A stretch of 64,000 nt of DNA from Rhodospirillales bacterium (GCA_017640505.1 JAEPQO010000001.1:1194625-1258624); one strand, 5' to 3'; shown: positions 1 to 9,074, counted from the first letter of the stretch. Notes: generated by a model not told the origin, from the letters alone. Translations and numbers: made by a program.

Positions 1-251
1 GACATGTCCGGTGGTTCGGGATTGTCGTTATAAAAGGTATGCGCCTGAATCTGCATACCGTCGACGATCCCGGCGCTCGCTTCCAAGAGGAAGTTCAGGC
101 TCGACGCGCGTTCTTCCAGCCGCTGGCTGATGAGGCTCTTCTCGGCATCCAGACGCTGCACGACCTGCAGGTAAAACATCGCCCCGGAGACGACGAGCAC
201 CACCAGGAAGGTGAGGCGCATTATCTTGTTATAGCGATGAAAAAACGTCAT
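1..251 (-). CDS. Membrane-anchored sensor protein, N-terminal part (cut by window edge)
   Basis: The minus strand is open from an ATG at 251 to the window edge, giving 83 codons. The product starts MTFFHRYNKIMR and then has one hydrophobic helix (about residues 12-28, rich in V/L/F). A charged, helical, presumably periplasmic stretch follows (LDAEKSLISQRLEERASS). This is the usual start of a transmembrane sensor such as a histidine kinase, diguanylate cyclase or chemoreceptor. The output domain lies outside the window, so the class is unknown. It lies 59 bp downstream of the gene at 311-1474 on the same strand and may share its transcript. Confidence 0.6.
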   Translation of the reverse strand, partial: MTFFHRYNKIMRLTFLVVLVVSGAMFYLQVVQRLDAEKSLISQRLEERASSLNFLLEASAGIVDGMQIQAHTFYNDNPEPPDM

Positions 252-310
252 AGCGTTGTATCTTGCATATCCTTGCGCAAAAGCACAGCGTGCTCGCGTC
301 CGACGTGTAT

Positions 311-1474
311 CTAGGTTTCGAGACTTTTCAGGAAACCCTGCAGGGCGCGAAGGCATTCGCGGGGCTGCGGCGCATCGGGTTTTTCCAATGCCTGTCCCGC
401 CAATTCCTTGTTCAGCTTGTTGGCGCGGGTAATGACCGCCTTGGTGGCGGCGCCGCCGGTATCGGCGCCGGTCAGATTGCCGACATGCCGGCAGAAGGTG
501 TGAATGTTCTTGATCTTGCGCAGGTACAGGTCCAGTTCCGAGAACGTCAGCGTTTCCTCGTCGGCGTCCGAGATCAGATCGTCAAAGATCTTGAGCATCA
601 GCACGCCCATGTTGCGGATAAACCTGGATGTCGTGTCCGTGCCGATCTTTTCCTTGAGGTCCTCCATGTCTTCAATCTTGTCGGATTGCTCCTGCGCCTC
701 GATGACGCGCCGGATCACGACGATGAGATCATCTATAGCGGAAATGACGATCGCCAGGTCGAAACGGTTCATGTCGTCCGGATCGGCGATATACCGCTCG
801 ATGGAACTACTTGCCGTATTGATGGTCAGGCGCGCAGTGACCCGCATGTTCGACTGGATCGTGCTGGCGGCACCGTATAGGCGCAGATCGACCAGCACGG
901 TGTGCATCACTTCCATGCGCAGGAGGTCGATTGCGAGCGCGCGAACGTCGGGCGGATCGTCGGAATGGAGGACCTTGTTCAGTTCGCGCTGGTGGAATGC
1001 AATGGATCGTCCGATGCGGTCGTCCAGTTCCTTTTCCCACCAGTCGCGGCGCGAGGCGCCGGTGAGCAGGCGCGCGTTTTCCGTGATCAGCATATAGAGG
1101 CGGCTGACGGCGCGGGCGCATCCACCGATTTTTTCCTCAAGCAGACCAACTTCGTTGATCGTGACCTCCGGCGCGGGCGCCGTCTCCACGATCGCCCGCA
1201 TCATGCGGCGCATCAGTTCGCCGTCGAATTGCTTCGCCAGCTTGGCGGCCTGTGCCTTGAGCTTGTGGCTATCCGACGTCGTCGCGGTGCCCAATTGGCG
1301 TCGAAGGTGCAGGCAATGCTGCACTTTGTTGAAAAGTTGATTGTAGTCTCCGACCTTGAAGATGCTGTGATCGGTCTGCGGGCCGTCGTTCGGCAGAACG
1401 CGCGACAGACTATTCTCCAGATCCCATAAGGAATCGGTCAGTTCTTCGTCAATCGAGGCGCGCGAATTCGCCAT
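311..1474 (-). CDS. Uncharacterised helical cytoplasmic protein, 387 aa
   Basis: I do not recognise this family. The protein is 387 residues, has no signal peptide or membrane segment, and looks almost entirely alpha-helical and charged, with long amphipathic stretches (for example EQSDKIEDMEDLKEKIG near residue 265). It ends in a Pro-containing linker and a short helix. The ATG at 1474 is the first start of the frame. It is transcribed toward the truncated sensor at 1-251 and away from the STAS/anti-sigma pair that starts about 190 bp upstream, so a role in the same signalling circuit is possible. That role is inferred from position only. Confidence 0.75.
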   Translation of the reverse strand: MANSRASIDEELTDSLWDLENSLSRVLPNDGPQTDHSIFKVGDYNQLFNKVQHCLHLRRQLGTATTSDSHKLKAQAAKLAKQFDGELMRRMMRAIVETAPAPEVTINEVGLLEEKIGGCARAVSRLYMLITENARLLTGASRRDWWEKELDDRIGRSIAFHQRELNKVLHSDDPPDVRALAIDLLRMEVMHTVLVDLRLYGAASTIQSNMRVTARLTINTASSSIERYIADPDDMNRFDLAIVISAIDDLIVVIRRVIEAQEQSDKIEDMEDLKEKIGTDTTSRFIRNMGVLMLKIFDDLISDADEETLTFSELDLYLRKIKNIHTFCRHVGNLTGADTGGAATKAVITRANKLNKELAGQALEKPDAPQPRECLRALQGFLKSLET

Positions 1475-1662
1475 ATCGGTGTTTGCCGTTGTCGGTTATT
1501 GCCCCCAACCGTATCGTCACGCACGGCAGCGCTTTCTATCATGGCAGAAAATCGCGCCTTGTGCTTGGATAACGACCGAAATTGATTAACATGGAACTGC
1601 CTGAGATTACATACGGTTTATGCATCTGAGTGTGTTCACATATAGCTGTCAGGGGGAGTGCC

Positions 1663-1995
1663 GTGAACGTAGAAAGTGAAACCATCGATGGAGCCCTGAT
1701 TCTGGTTCCATCCGGACGGGTCGACAGCAATTCCGCAGGTGACCTGGAAAGCGCCGTCAGGGACGCGCTTGAGGCTTCCGACAAGATCGTTCTCGATTTG
1801 GCGAAAGTGCCCTACATCAGTTCCGCGGGCCTCCGTGTCGTTCTGCTGTGTGCCAAGGAACTCAAAGCGAAAAACGGCGGATTTGCCCTCTGCGGCTTGA
1901 GCGAGAACGTGATGGACGTGTTCCAGTTGTCCGGGTTCTCGAACATCTTGGAAATCGCCGACGACAGAGCGGCGGCGATCTCTGCGATAAGCTGA
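1663..1995 (+). CDS. STAS-domain anti-sigma factor antagonist
   Basis: This single-domain protein of 110 residues has the SpoIIAA/RsbV fold. An N-terminal strand (GALILVPSGRVDS) leads to the LDLAKVPYISSAG motif, whose Ser pair near residue 55 is the usual phosphorylation site. In the family, the unphosphorylated form binds an RsbW-type kinase and frees its target. I chose the GTG at 1663 because a strong Shine-Dalgarno (AGGGGGAG) lies 6 bases upstream; a GTG at 1630 in frame has no such site. The partner kinase follows after 21 bp, so the two form a partner-switching pair. The sigma factor or other target is not in the window. Confidence 0.85.
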   Translation: MNVESETIDGALILVPSGRVDSNSAGDLESAVRDALEASDKIVLDLAKVPYISSAGLRVVLLCAKELKAKNGGFALCGLSENVMDVFQLSGFSNILEIADDRAAAISAIS

Positions 1996-2016
1996 TGGCG
2001 CACCCGCTCCGAACCG

Positions 2017-2448
2017 GTGGCGGTTAGGCGGTTTACCCCAGTGATTATCGAACTCACCAACGCGCGCTCGTCGATTGACCGTCTGATGGAAGGCTTGGAC
2101 GGCTTTATCGATGAGAACAAGTTGGCCGACAAGGCGGGACATCAGCTTCGCCTTTGCCTGGATGAGCTTCTGACCAATGTGATTTCCTACGGTTTCGATG
2201 ACGGTGCCGAAGGACGGATTTCCGTCGAGTTGGAGACGGATGACAAGGATGTCCGTGTCGTCATGCGTGACGACGGCAAGCCGTTCAATCCGTTCGAGGA
2301 AACGGCGGCGCCGGATCTGGATGCGGATGTCGGCGACCGCGATATCGGCGGTCTCGGTGTATTTTTCGTCACATCGACGGCGCGCGAATACAGTTATGAA
2401 CGCGAGAATGATCAGAACATCGTTCGTCTTGCGCTGAACAACGAATAG
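2017..2448 (+). CDS. RsbW-like serine kinase / anti-sigma factor (HATPase)
   Basis: This 143-residue protein is a stand-alone GHKL ATPase. The N-box (CLDELLTNVISYGF, about residues 47-60), the G1 region (MRDDGKPFNPF) and the glycine-rich G2-like segment (IGGLGVFFV) appear in the normal order. Anti-sigma kinases of this type phosphorylate the STAS antagonist encoded just upstream and sequester a sigma factor or another effector. The GTG start at 2017 follows the antagonist stop by 21 bp. No sigma factor gene is adjacent, so the output could be a PP2C/response-regulator circuit elsewhere. That output is inference. Confidence 0.85.
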   Translation: MAVRRFTPVIIELTNARSSIDRLMEGLDGFIDENKLADKAGHQLRLCLDELLTNVISYGFDDGAEGRISVELETDDKDVRVVMRDDGKPFNPFEETAAPDLDADVGDRDIGGLGVFFVTSTAREYSYERENDQNIVRLALNNE

Positions 2449-2516
2449 GGAGAATGACTGGCCGGGCCGTCCGTCTATCTGCGGATGAACGCGCTTTCGA
2501 CAAGGTCATTTGAGTG

Positions 2517-3728
2517 ATGCCCACATCATCCGACGTCGCGCCGCATCAGGGTGTGCCCGACATGCCGAGCGCATATTTGAACGGTTTTGCCGAGGCCGCG
2601 CGCGCCGACCGTGAACTTGCCGAACGCTACGTGACGGCAACCCGCATCGGTGATCCTGCAGCAGACGCGGTCATGGCCGAACTCGCCGAGTTTGACGAGG
2701 CGAGGGTGCAGGGCTGGATCCGTGCCGGGATCGAAGCCGATCCGTCTGCGCTCGCCGATGCCCCGCCGGCGACCCGGGCATTTTTCGCTGACATTGAAGC
2801 CGCGCCGGCATGGTTCGACGAAGCCGCGGTCCTGCCGGGCTGCCGGGCGTTTCACCGCAATTCCGAGATGTTTATCGGTGCCTTTGTCGCGGCCGTTCTG
2901 GTCGAAGGGTTTTCGACCCTCATCAGCCAGTCTTTCTCCATTACCGGACGCGTGACAGATCAGGGGGTGCGGCGCCTCAAGCAGAACAACCGGCACCTCG
3001 TCGAGATTTTTCTGCCGGGGGGACTCGACCGCCACGGTGATGGCTGGAAGCTGTCCGTGCGCATTCGCCTGCTTCACGCGCGGATACGCCAACTGCTGAC
3101 GCATTCAGCGGAATGGGACGCGGCGGCATGGGGCACGCCGTTAAGTGCCGCGCACATGGCATTTGCGACGGCCGCGTTTTCCGGTCTGCTGCTGAAGCGC
3201 GCGGCGATGCTCGGCGTATCGCTGTCGGACGAGGAACGGGATTCGTTCATGCTGATCTGGCGCTACGCAGGTCATCTAATGGGTGTCCCCGAAAATCTGC
3301 TGATACAATCGCAGGCCGATGCCCTCCGCCTGGTCGAAATCGGCCTCCTGTGCGAACCGGCCCCGACACTCGAATCCGTCATTCTATCCAACGGTCTGAT
3401 CAATTCGGCACCGGTCGTGGCCGGTATCGGCAGCCGCAAGGAACGCCTCAGCCTGACCGGGAAGATCTATCGCATATCCCGGGCCTTGATCGGTGACGAA
3501 CTCGCAGACCAGCTCAATTACCCGCCGATGAACACCACCGGAACGCTCGCGGCGATCAGATTGAAAAACGGACTCGAAAAACTGCTGCACCGCATCTCGC
3601 CGTCGCTCGGGGGAAAGCGACGTGCCAGCCAGTTCCAGACCATGCTGTCCGTCTCGCTTTATGCCGACGAGGGCATTCGCTACCGGTTGCCGGGCGAGCT
3701 GCATGCCGAGAGAGACGCGGAACTATGA
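2517..3728 (+). CDS. MpaB/rubber-oxygenase family protein (DUF2236-like)
   Basis: The 403-residue product has the features of the ER-bound oxygenase MpaB / latex-clearing protein family. These are a helical core, an HARIR motif near residue 189, and the family signature WRYAGHLMGVPE near residue 252, which carries the likely haem-ligand region. Family members are b-type haem proteins, some of which cleave C=C bonds; the substrate here is unknown. ATG 2517 is preferred over the adjacent GTG 2514. The stop overlaps the next start by ATGA, and the following two genes overlap in the same way. The three are therefore probably translated as one unit with the sulfotransferase and the catalase-like protein. 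Confidence 0.75.
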   Translation: MPTSSDVAPHQGVPDMPSAYLNGFAEAARADRELAERYVTATRIGDPAADAVMAELAEFDEARVQGWIRAGIEADPSALADAPPATRAFFADIEAAPAWFDEAAVLPGCRAFHRNSEMFIGAFVAAVLVEGFSTLISQSFSITGRVTDQGVRRLKQNNRHLVEIFLPGGLDRHGDGWKLSVRIRLLHARIRQLLTHSAEWDAAAWGTPLSAAHMAFATAAFSGLLLKRAAMLGVSLSDEERDSFMLIWRYAGHLMGVPENLLIQSQADALRLVEIGLLCEPAPTLESVILSNGLINSAPVVAGIGSRKERLSLTGKIYRISRALIGDELADQLNYPPMNTTGTLAAIRLKNGLEKLLHRISPSLGGKRRASQFQTMLSVSLYADEGIRYRLPGELHAERDAEL

Positions 3729-4777
3729 CCGATACCACCGTGCCCGCGCTACCCATTGTGCCCGTCCTGATTCTGAGCACGGGCCGGTGCGGGTCCACCA
3801 TGGTGTCCGACTTGCTCAACCGGCATCCGCGAGTGCTGAGCCTGTCGGAATTCTTCGTTCCCCTCGGACCGGAGGGCTTTGCCTGGCAGCGTCCGGACGG
3901 TGAACGCATGTGGCGGACGCTTTCGACGCAAAGCGCAGGGCTGCATGCCATGCTCAAGGATGGCCACGTGGTCGACGAAGGGCTTTATGACTTCGACGCA
4001 CCGGGTGCGCGCTACGTGCCGGGTAACGTGCCGCCCATCGTCGCCGTCACGCTCGCGCACCTGACCGACGACCCGGAGGCCCTGTACGACGACCTAGAGC
4101 CGCTGGTGCGGGCGCGGCCGCACATGCCGTTGGGCGATCATTATCGGGCGCTGTTCGGGGATCTCGCACAAAAGTTCGGCCGCCGTGTTTGGGTCGAACG
4201 TTCCGGCGGGACGCTGATGTATGCACGCAAATTAATGCGTCTGTTTCCGGAAGCGCGCGTTATCCACGTTTATCGTGACGGCCGCGATACGGCGATGTCG
4301 ATGAGCAACCACTACAACTTCCGCGTCCTCGTGGGTGCGATGATGCAGTGCCGGCGCCTCGGTATCGATGTGCGGCGAAACTTCCGCGCCGAAAAGGGCA
4401 GTCCGCTCGACGTGCTGGTGCAGCAGCTGGCTTTCCGTTTCCTCAATGTCGACAAAACGGCGGCGTTGCCGCAACTCGAAGATTTTGCGCGGTTTTGGAG
4501 CGATCTGATCATGATCGGGACGGAAGCCTTCGAAGGGCTTCCGTCTGACAGGCTCCTGAACGTCCGGTTCGAAGACGTGCAGCAGGCGCCGCGGGAACAC
4601 TTACGTGCACTGATCCGTTTCATCGACCCGTCGCTGGAGGACGAGGCGTGGCTCGACGAGGTCGCGGCCATACCGAGGCCGGCCCGCTCGAAGTTTCAGA
4701 CGCTCCCCGGGGATGTGCAGGCTACCCTGACAAAGGCTTGCGCGCCGGGGCTGGAACGTCTGGGATACGCATTATGA
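3725..4777 (+). CDS. Sulfotransferase family protein
   Basis: The 350-residue product carries the 5'-phosphosulfate-binding loop of PAPS-dependent sulfotransferases (LSTGRCGSTMVSDLL, about residues 17-31). The 3'-phosphate-binding region is seen in VIHVYRDGRDTAMSMSNHY near residues 178-196. It would transfer sulfate from PAPS to an unknown acceptor hydroxyl or amine. It shares ATGA overlaps with both neighbours (MpaB-like before, catalase-like after), so all three are likely co-translated. The substrate may be a lipid or isoprenoid product of the upstream oxygenase. That link is inference from context. Confidence 0.85.
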   Translation: MTDTTVPALPIVPVLILSTGRCGSTMVSDLLNRHPRVLSLSEFFVPLGPEGFAWQRPDGERMWRTLSTQSAGLHAMLKDGHVVDEGLYDFDAPGARYVPGNVPPIVAVTLAHLTDDPEALYDDLEPLVRARPHMPLGDHYRALFGDLAQKFGRRVWVERSGGTLMYARKLMRLFPEARVIHVYRDGRDTAMSMSNHYNFRVLVGAMMQCRRLGIDVRRNFRAEKGSPLDVLVQQLAFRFLNVDKTAALPQLEDFARFWSDLIMIGTEAFEGLPSDRLLNVRFEDVQQAPREHLRALIRFIDPSLEDEAWLDEVAAIPRPARSKFQTLPGDVQATLTKACAPGLERLGYAL

Positions 4778-5781
4778 GCCGCCCCGAAACCTGCCCCGTT
4801 GATCCTGCGGACCGCGATGAGCTGTTGGCGATCTGCAAACGCACGTTCCAGAAACCACGTCCCGACGGCACGCTTGCGCGGCAGTTTCATAGCAAGACGC
4901 ACGCGTGTCTGCGTGCGACGCTCACCATCGATCCACCGGACGACCCCGCGGTTTGTCACGGCTTGTTCGCGAAGCCCGGTCGTTATCCGGCGCTGGTCCG
5001 GTTTTCCAATTCGTTCTTCCAGGACGACGCGGGCCCCGATGCGCGCGGCATGGCGATCAAGCTGAGCGGTGTCGCGGGGGACGTCTGCGAAGGCGCGCCG
5101 CCGGGTCAGCAGGACTTCGTGCTGATGAACGAGGCCATCGGCCCGGCCCGCGACGCCAAAGAAGCCATGCATCTGTTCCGCGCGCTGGACGGGATTCGAA
5201 AGTTGACGGCGGCGGCGGTCTTGGCGCCCCGTTACCTGTTTCCGAGCATCCTGCCGTGGCAGGCGCGTTGGCGATATTTCGCATTTCTGTGTGGATCAGG
5301 GTTTAAGCACCTGCGCGGACATGATCTGGCGCAGATGACATATAATAGTGTCACGCCCTACCGGCTCGGTGACGGGGCGACGAAGTTTCTGGTACGGCCC
5401 GACGCCGCGGCACTTGCCCGGCGTCCGCTCAAAGGCCGTGATTTCTGTGCCCGGCTTCAGGCGGCGCTGGATACGGGGCCAATCCGTTTCGAGTTCTGCC
5501 TGCAGCCGCGCGCGAACGAGAACGATCCGATTGAAGATGCCCGGATCGCATGGCAAAGCCCGGTGCATGTTGTCGGCCGGCTGGAAATCCCGCCGCAGGA
5601 TGCACGGACGAGCATCGCCCTCGGGGATCAGTTGGCCTTTAGCCCATGGAACTGCGTCGCCGCGCACGAGCCGTTGGGCTCAGTCAACGCGCTTCGGCGA
5701 GATGCCTATGCGGCATCGGCGGCAAACCGGGGCGCGGATGCCGTGCCGCCCGCATATGCATGGGGTGGCGATCCCGATTGA
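4774..5781 (+). CDS. Catalase-family haem protein (small, catalase-like)
   Basis: The 335-residue protein resembles the short catalase-related family used by allene oxide synthase-like and lipid peroxide-active enzymes. It shows an HSKTHACLRATLTI stretch at the N-terminal arm, VRFSNSF, and the DARGMAIKL motif typical of this family (about residues 92-100). A long C-terminal part lacks the full-size catalase domains. The start is the ATG at 4774, which overlaps the sulfotransferase stop (ATGA). It probably handles an organic peroxide or a lipid rather than bulk H2O2, but that is inferred from size and context. Confidence 0.75.
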   Translation: MSRPETCPVDPADRDELLAICKRTFQKPRPDGTLARQFHSKTHACLRATLTIDPPDDPAVCHGLFAKPGRYPALVRFSNSFFQDDAGPDARGMAIKLSGVAGDVCEGAPPGQQDFVLMNEAIGPARDAKEAMHLFRALDGIRKLTAAAVLAPRYLFPSILPWQARWRYFAFLCGSGFKHLRGHDLAQMTYNSVTPYRLGDGATKFLVRPDAAALARRPLKGRDFCARLQAALDTGPIRFEFCLQPRANENDPIEDARIAWQSPVHVVGRLEIPPQDARTSIALGDQLAFSPWNCVAAHEPLGSVNALRRDAYAASAANRGADAVPPAYAWGGDPD

Positions 5782-5811
5782 TGGCCTGGACGATTGTCAG
5801 GCCTGCACCGG

Positions 5812-7542
5812 TTATTTCGTTTCGAAGATCCAGACCCCGTCCCAGTCGGGCGGCGGCGGGGTATCGGTCAGATGCGCAATCCGGGAAAGGTACACCATGC
5901 TTGGCGTATCGTCCGATCCGTCGCCGAGGCAGGCCTCGAACGCGGCCTTGGCTGCGGGCCAGTCCTGCTTACGGTAAGCCGCCAGTCCGATGCCGAACCG
6001 TTCGGCGTGTCCGGACGGCAGCAACGGTGTCTCGCCCGACAAGCCGACCAGTTCATAGACGCGCGTGGGCTCTGCCTTGCCTTTCACCCGAATCAGATCG
6101 AGTTCACGCGTCTGGATGGCGCTTCCGGCCGCTTCCCGTGTCCGCTCCGAGATCATCACGTGGGTGCCGTAGGCCTTGTTCGCCCCCTCCAGGCGCGATC
6201 CCAAATTCACCGGATCGCCCATTACCGTGAAACTCCTGGACGCCCGGGAACCGACAGTGCCGACAATCATTTCTCCCGTCGAGATACCGATCCGGAGATC
6301 GATCTCAATATCCCCGGTGTCGCCACCCAGGTCCGCGGCAACCTCGGCGCGGAAGGTCTGCAGGTGTTCCAGGGCTTCAAGGGCGGCTTTGCAGGCAAGC
6401 TTGGCGTGTTCGTCGGCATCGGTGAATGGCGGTCCCCAGTATGCCATCACCGCATCACCCATGAATTTGTCGACGACACCCTTGTTCGACGAGATGGCAT
6501 CCGTCATATGCCCGAAAAAGCCGTTAATGGTGTGCACCAACTGATCCGGTGGCAGCTTTTCCGAGATTGACGTGAAACCTTTCAGATCGATGAACATAAC
6601 GGTCATTTCGCGCCGCTCGCCGCCGGGCTCCGAAAACTCGGGCCGGTCCAGCAAGTTCGTCACGATGCGCGGGTCCATGTATTTTCCGAAGGTCTCCTTG
6701 ATCCGTTCCTTCAGCCGAAGCCCGCCGACCATGTCATTGAAGTTCGCCGTCAGGTGACCGACTTCGTCCTGTGTCGTGACCGGGACCTCCGTATCCAGTT
6801 CGCCGGCTTCGACGCGTTCCGCGCCGGCGACCAGCCGCCTGACGGAGCGGACCATGGCGCGCGCGATCAGCATCGCGAGACCCAGCCCGATGACCGCGGC
6901 CAGCACCGTTAGGACGCTGTTGGTAATCAACAGGCGGCGTTCATCCCGGTCGGCGCGCAACACGGCGGCGTCCGTGAGTGCGGCAACGTGCCGGCGCAGA
7001 TTGTCGATCTCGGCGAATATTGCGTCCTGGCGGGTATCCAATTCGGGCAGCAAGCCGTCATAGGCCGCCTTGTCACCCGAGCGCCTTGCATCGAGAAGGC
7101 TGAGCGCGTGCGTCGAAAAGTTGTTGTACTGCGTTTCGATTGCAGCCATGTCGTCGGCCAGCGTCGCGATGGCTTTCTCGGCATGCGGCGAAATGCTTTT
7201 GTCGGTCTCCTCGATCGCCAGGATCCCGCGGGCATTGTCGAATTCGCGGTCGGCGGCGGCACCGAGCGCATCAATGCGCTGCTTTCCGCGCGCCGTCGCC
7301 TCGGAATCAGATGCGCTTTCATCTTCCAGAACAAAAAGCCGCTGCAGAAGCACACCTTGTTCGAGCACGTGGACGTTGATCCGCGCTACGGTCTCGTTGA
7401 CGGGCATGTGGCGCGTGGCAACGGTCGCCAGGTCGGCGCTGATCCGTGCCGTCAGATGTATGGAGTATCCGGCGACCGCGAGCATCAGAACGAGCACGAC
7501 GGCAGCGACGGAGGAAATCTTGTGACTAATGTTCAGTCGCAT
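5812..7542 (-). CDS. Membrane class III adenylate/guanylate cyclase with HAMP domain
   Basis: The 576-residue protein has an N-terminal membrane helix (about 9-31), a helical periplasmic sensor region, and a second membrane helix (about 205-228). A HAMP linker follows, then a class III cyclase domain (about 305-490) with metal-binding MFIDLKGFTSISE and DKFMGDAVMAYWG segments and the transition-state motif VNLGSRLEGANKAYG. The C-terminal tail has a TPR-like helical pair. It should make cAMP or cGMP in response to a periplasmic signal. A cNMP-binding EAL protein at 55175 and Crp-type proteins in the window are possible readers, though both Crp/Fnr proteins look DNR-like. Confidence 0.88.
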   Translation of the reverse strand: MRLNISHKISSVAAVVLVLMLAVAGYSIHLTARISADLATVATRHMPVNETVARINVHVLEQGVLLQRLFVLEDESASDSEATARGKQRIDALGAAADREFDNARGILAIEETDKSISPHAEKAIATLADDMAAIETQYNNFSTHALSLLDARRSGDKAAYDGLLPELDTRQDAIFAEIDNLRRHVAALTDAAVLRADRDERRLLITNSVLTVLAAVIGLGLAMLIARAMVRSVRRLVAGAERVEAGELDTEVPVTTQDEVGHLTANFNDMVGGLRLKERIKETFGKYMDPRIVTNLLDRPEFSEPGGERREMTVMFIDLKGFTSISEKLPPDQLVHTINGFFGHMTDAISSNKGVVDKFMGDAVMAYWGPPFTDADEHAKLACKAALEALEHLQTFRAEVAADLGGDTGDIEIDLRIGISTGEMIVGTVGSRASRSFTVMGDPVNLGSRLEGANKAYGTHVMISERTREAAGSAIQTRELDLIRVKGKAEPTRVYELVGLSGETPLLPSGHAERFGIGLAAYRKQDWPAAKAAFEACLGDGSDDTPSMVYLSRIAHLTDTPPPPDWDGVWIFETK

Positions 7543-7689
7543 GGCGTTCCCTCGAAGGGGCGTTTGATGCCGAGTACCCCACCCGCATTCCGCGCGGATT
7601 ATGCACGGATCGCGCGTGGGCTGCCAGTGTCGATCGGGATCGCCGCAGGCGCGCTGTCGGCGCCGGGGGATTCGATGCCTTTCTGACCG

Positions 7690-8406
7690 TCAGGGGGAAT
7701 CCGCGAGCGCCTGGGCTTCCGGTTTCAGCCGGGCATACAATTCACCGGGTGCGCTGATCCGCACCGTGCGGCCCCGAACCTTCACGCCGAGATCGCGCAG
7801 CTTCGCAAAATTCCGCGACAGGCTCTCCGGCGTCATGCCGAGCTGTTCCGCGATGAGTACTTTCTCGAACGGTAATGCGATGACCGTTTCATTGCGGGGG
7901 TTGTTCGCCAGCCTGAGCAGAAAATGAATGAGTCTTTGTTCGCCGTTCAGGGTTTTGAGGATTTCCAGGTCTTCGTTCGCTTCGTCCAGATGCCGCGATA
8001 CGGTCGCCATCAGGCCGATCTGCAGTTTCGGGATCTCGGATATGAGCCTGTTCAAGTCCCGACGCTCCAGCAGGAACACCCGGCATTTTTCGGCGCAGAC
8101 AGCACTGTCGGTGAAGCAGTCGCCGAGCGCAGCGTGGGCTTCCCCCAAAGTTTCGCCGGCCGGAAGCGTGGCAAGCAGCGCATATTCGCCGTTCGGCGAC
8201 TGGCGTCTGATTTTGACCCATCCGGAAAGAATGCCGTACATGTGCGCCGCCCGCTCGCCCGGCCGGTAAAGGTCCGCCCCGGGCGCCAGCGTCCGGATGT
8301 CCATCAGCGGCGTAATCTTTTTCAGTTCGCCAGGCGTCAGTTTCTCGAACAGCGTCATGTGCCCGATCATGTCGAGTTCAGCCTGTGACAAACTTCCATT
8401 GGTCAT
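7690..8406 (-). CDS. Crp/Fnr-family transcriptional regulator (DNR-like)
   Basis: The 238-residue protein has an N-terminal cyclic-nucleotide-like beta roll (about 15-125), a dimerisation helix and a C-terminal winged helix. The recognition helix reads LGMTPESLSRNFAKL, the form common in DNR-type regulators of denitrification. The FNR-type N-terminal cysteine cluster is absent, so it should not carry [4Fe-4S]. DNR proteins bind haem and sense NO. It lies 88 bp downstream of the small cytochrome c on the same strand and may be co-transcribed with it from the region holding the 8978-8993 box. A second paralogue sits at 15817. Confidence 0.85.
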   Translation of the reverse strand: MTNGSLSQAELDMIGHMTLFEKLTPGELKKITPLMDIRTLAPGADLYRPGERAAHMYGILSGWVKIRRQSPNGEYALLATLPAGETLGEAHAALGDCFTDSAVCAEKCRVFLLERRDLNRLISEIPKLQIGLMATVSRHLDEANEDLEILKTLNGEQRLIHFLLRLANNPRNETVIALPFEKVLIAEQLGMTPESLSRNFAKLRDLGVKVRGRTVRISAPGELYARLKPEAQALADSP

Positions 8407-8494
8407 TTCCGGGCACCACGCTTTCGTTACGCAACTGGTTCTTGTGGAACCTCCATTCTTGCCGTTAACCCGCGGACTGTATTGCGCCGGCCGG

Positions 8495-8878
8495 TCAGTG
8501 CTGCTTCAGGAATTCGATGACCGCTTTTCTGTCTTCTTCCTTGCGCAGCTTCAGCACCATTGAGGTGCGCTTGCCGTTCTTCGCCTTAACGAAGTCCTTG
8601 GGATCTTCCAGGTAGCCCATCAGTGCGGCCTCGTCCCAGACCCAGTCGGCGCCTTCGAGCCCCTTGTACTTACCGAAGCCTTCCGCCGTGCCGGCCTGGC
8701 GACCGACGACGCCCGCCAGTGACGGACCGACCTTGTGCTTGCCGGCCTCTAGTGCATGGCAGGCTTTGCATTTGTTGAATACCTTTTCGCCGTCGGCAGC
8801 GGTGGCAGGCGTGACGACGGCCGTGCAGACGGCGCCAACGATGGCCGCGGTAGCGAATGCCGTAACGTGACGTTTCAT
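8495..8878 (-). CDS. Class I cytochrome c (c2/c550-like), periplasmic
   Basis: A Sec signal peptide (MKRHVTAFATAAIVG...ATA) precedes a mature domain of about 100 residues with one CKACH haem site and a C-terminal Met ligand in TSMVLKL. The GPSLAGVVGR and WDEAALMGYL elements are typical of mitochondrial-type cytochrome c. I chose ATG 8878 because GGGGTAATCGG precedes it and it gives a clean signal peptide; a GTG-like extension to 8899 would spoil it. It diverges from the NO reductase operon, and no nirM lies in the nir operon. It is therefore a good candidate electron donor to NirS or to the CuA subunit. That role is inference. Confidence 0.88.
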   Translation of the reverse strand: MKRHVTAFATAAIVGAVCTAVVTPATAADGEKVFNKCKACHALEAGKHKVGPSLAGVVGRQAGTAEGFGKYKGLEGADWVWDEAALMGYLEDPKDFVKAKNGKRTSMVLKLRKEEDRKAVIEFLKQH

Positions 8879-8977
8879 TCCGATTACCCCTTTGTCCAAA
8901 ACGTTCGGTGGTGTGCCCGGGCATCGAAATCCCCCGACACGCCAGCGCCAACTAGATCAATCGCCGCGTGCGACGTC

Positions 8978-8993
8978 CTTAACCGATGTTAAG
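8978..8993. promoter_or_regulatory. NNR/DNR-type box, perfect palindrome
   Basis: CTTAAC-CGAT-GTTAAG is a perfect 6-4-6 inverted repeat in the divergent region between the cytochrome c (start 8878) and the NO reductase operon (start 9075). Its core matches the TTAAC-N4-GTTAA form of Nnr/DNR sites. A weak -10 (TCTCAT, 9015-9020) is centred about 32 bp downstream of the box centre, as expected for a class II activator site. The same motif recurs at nirI, nirS and the gene at 30725. Confidence 0.8.
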
Positions 8994-9074
8994 GAGCGGC
9001 GGCACGAGTAGTGCTCTCATGCACCGATCCGAAGACTGTTCAGGGTCGATGCAGGAAAGGGGAGACGTATCGCC

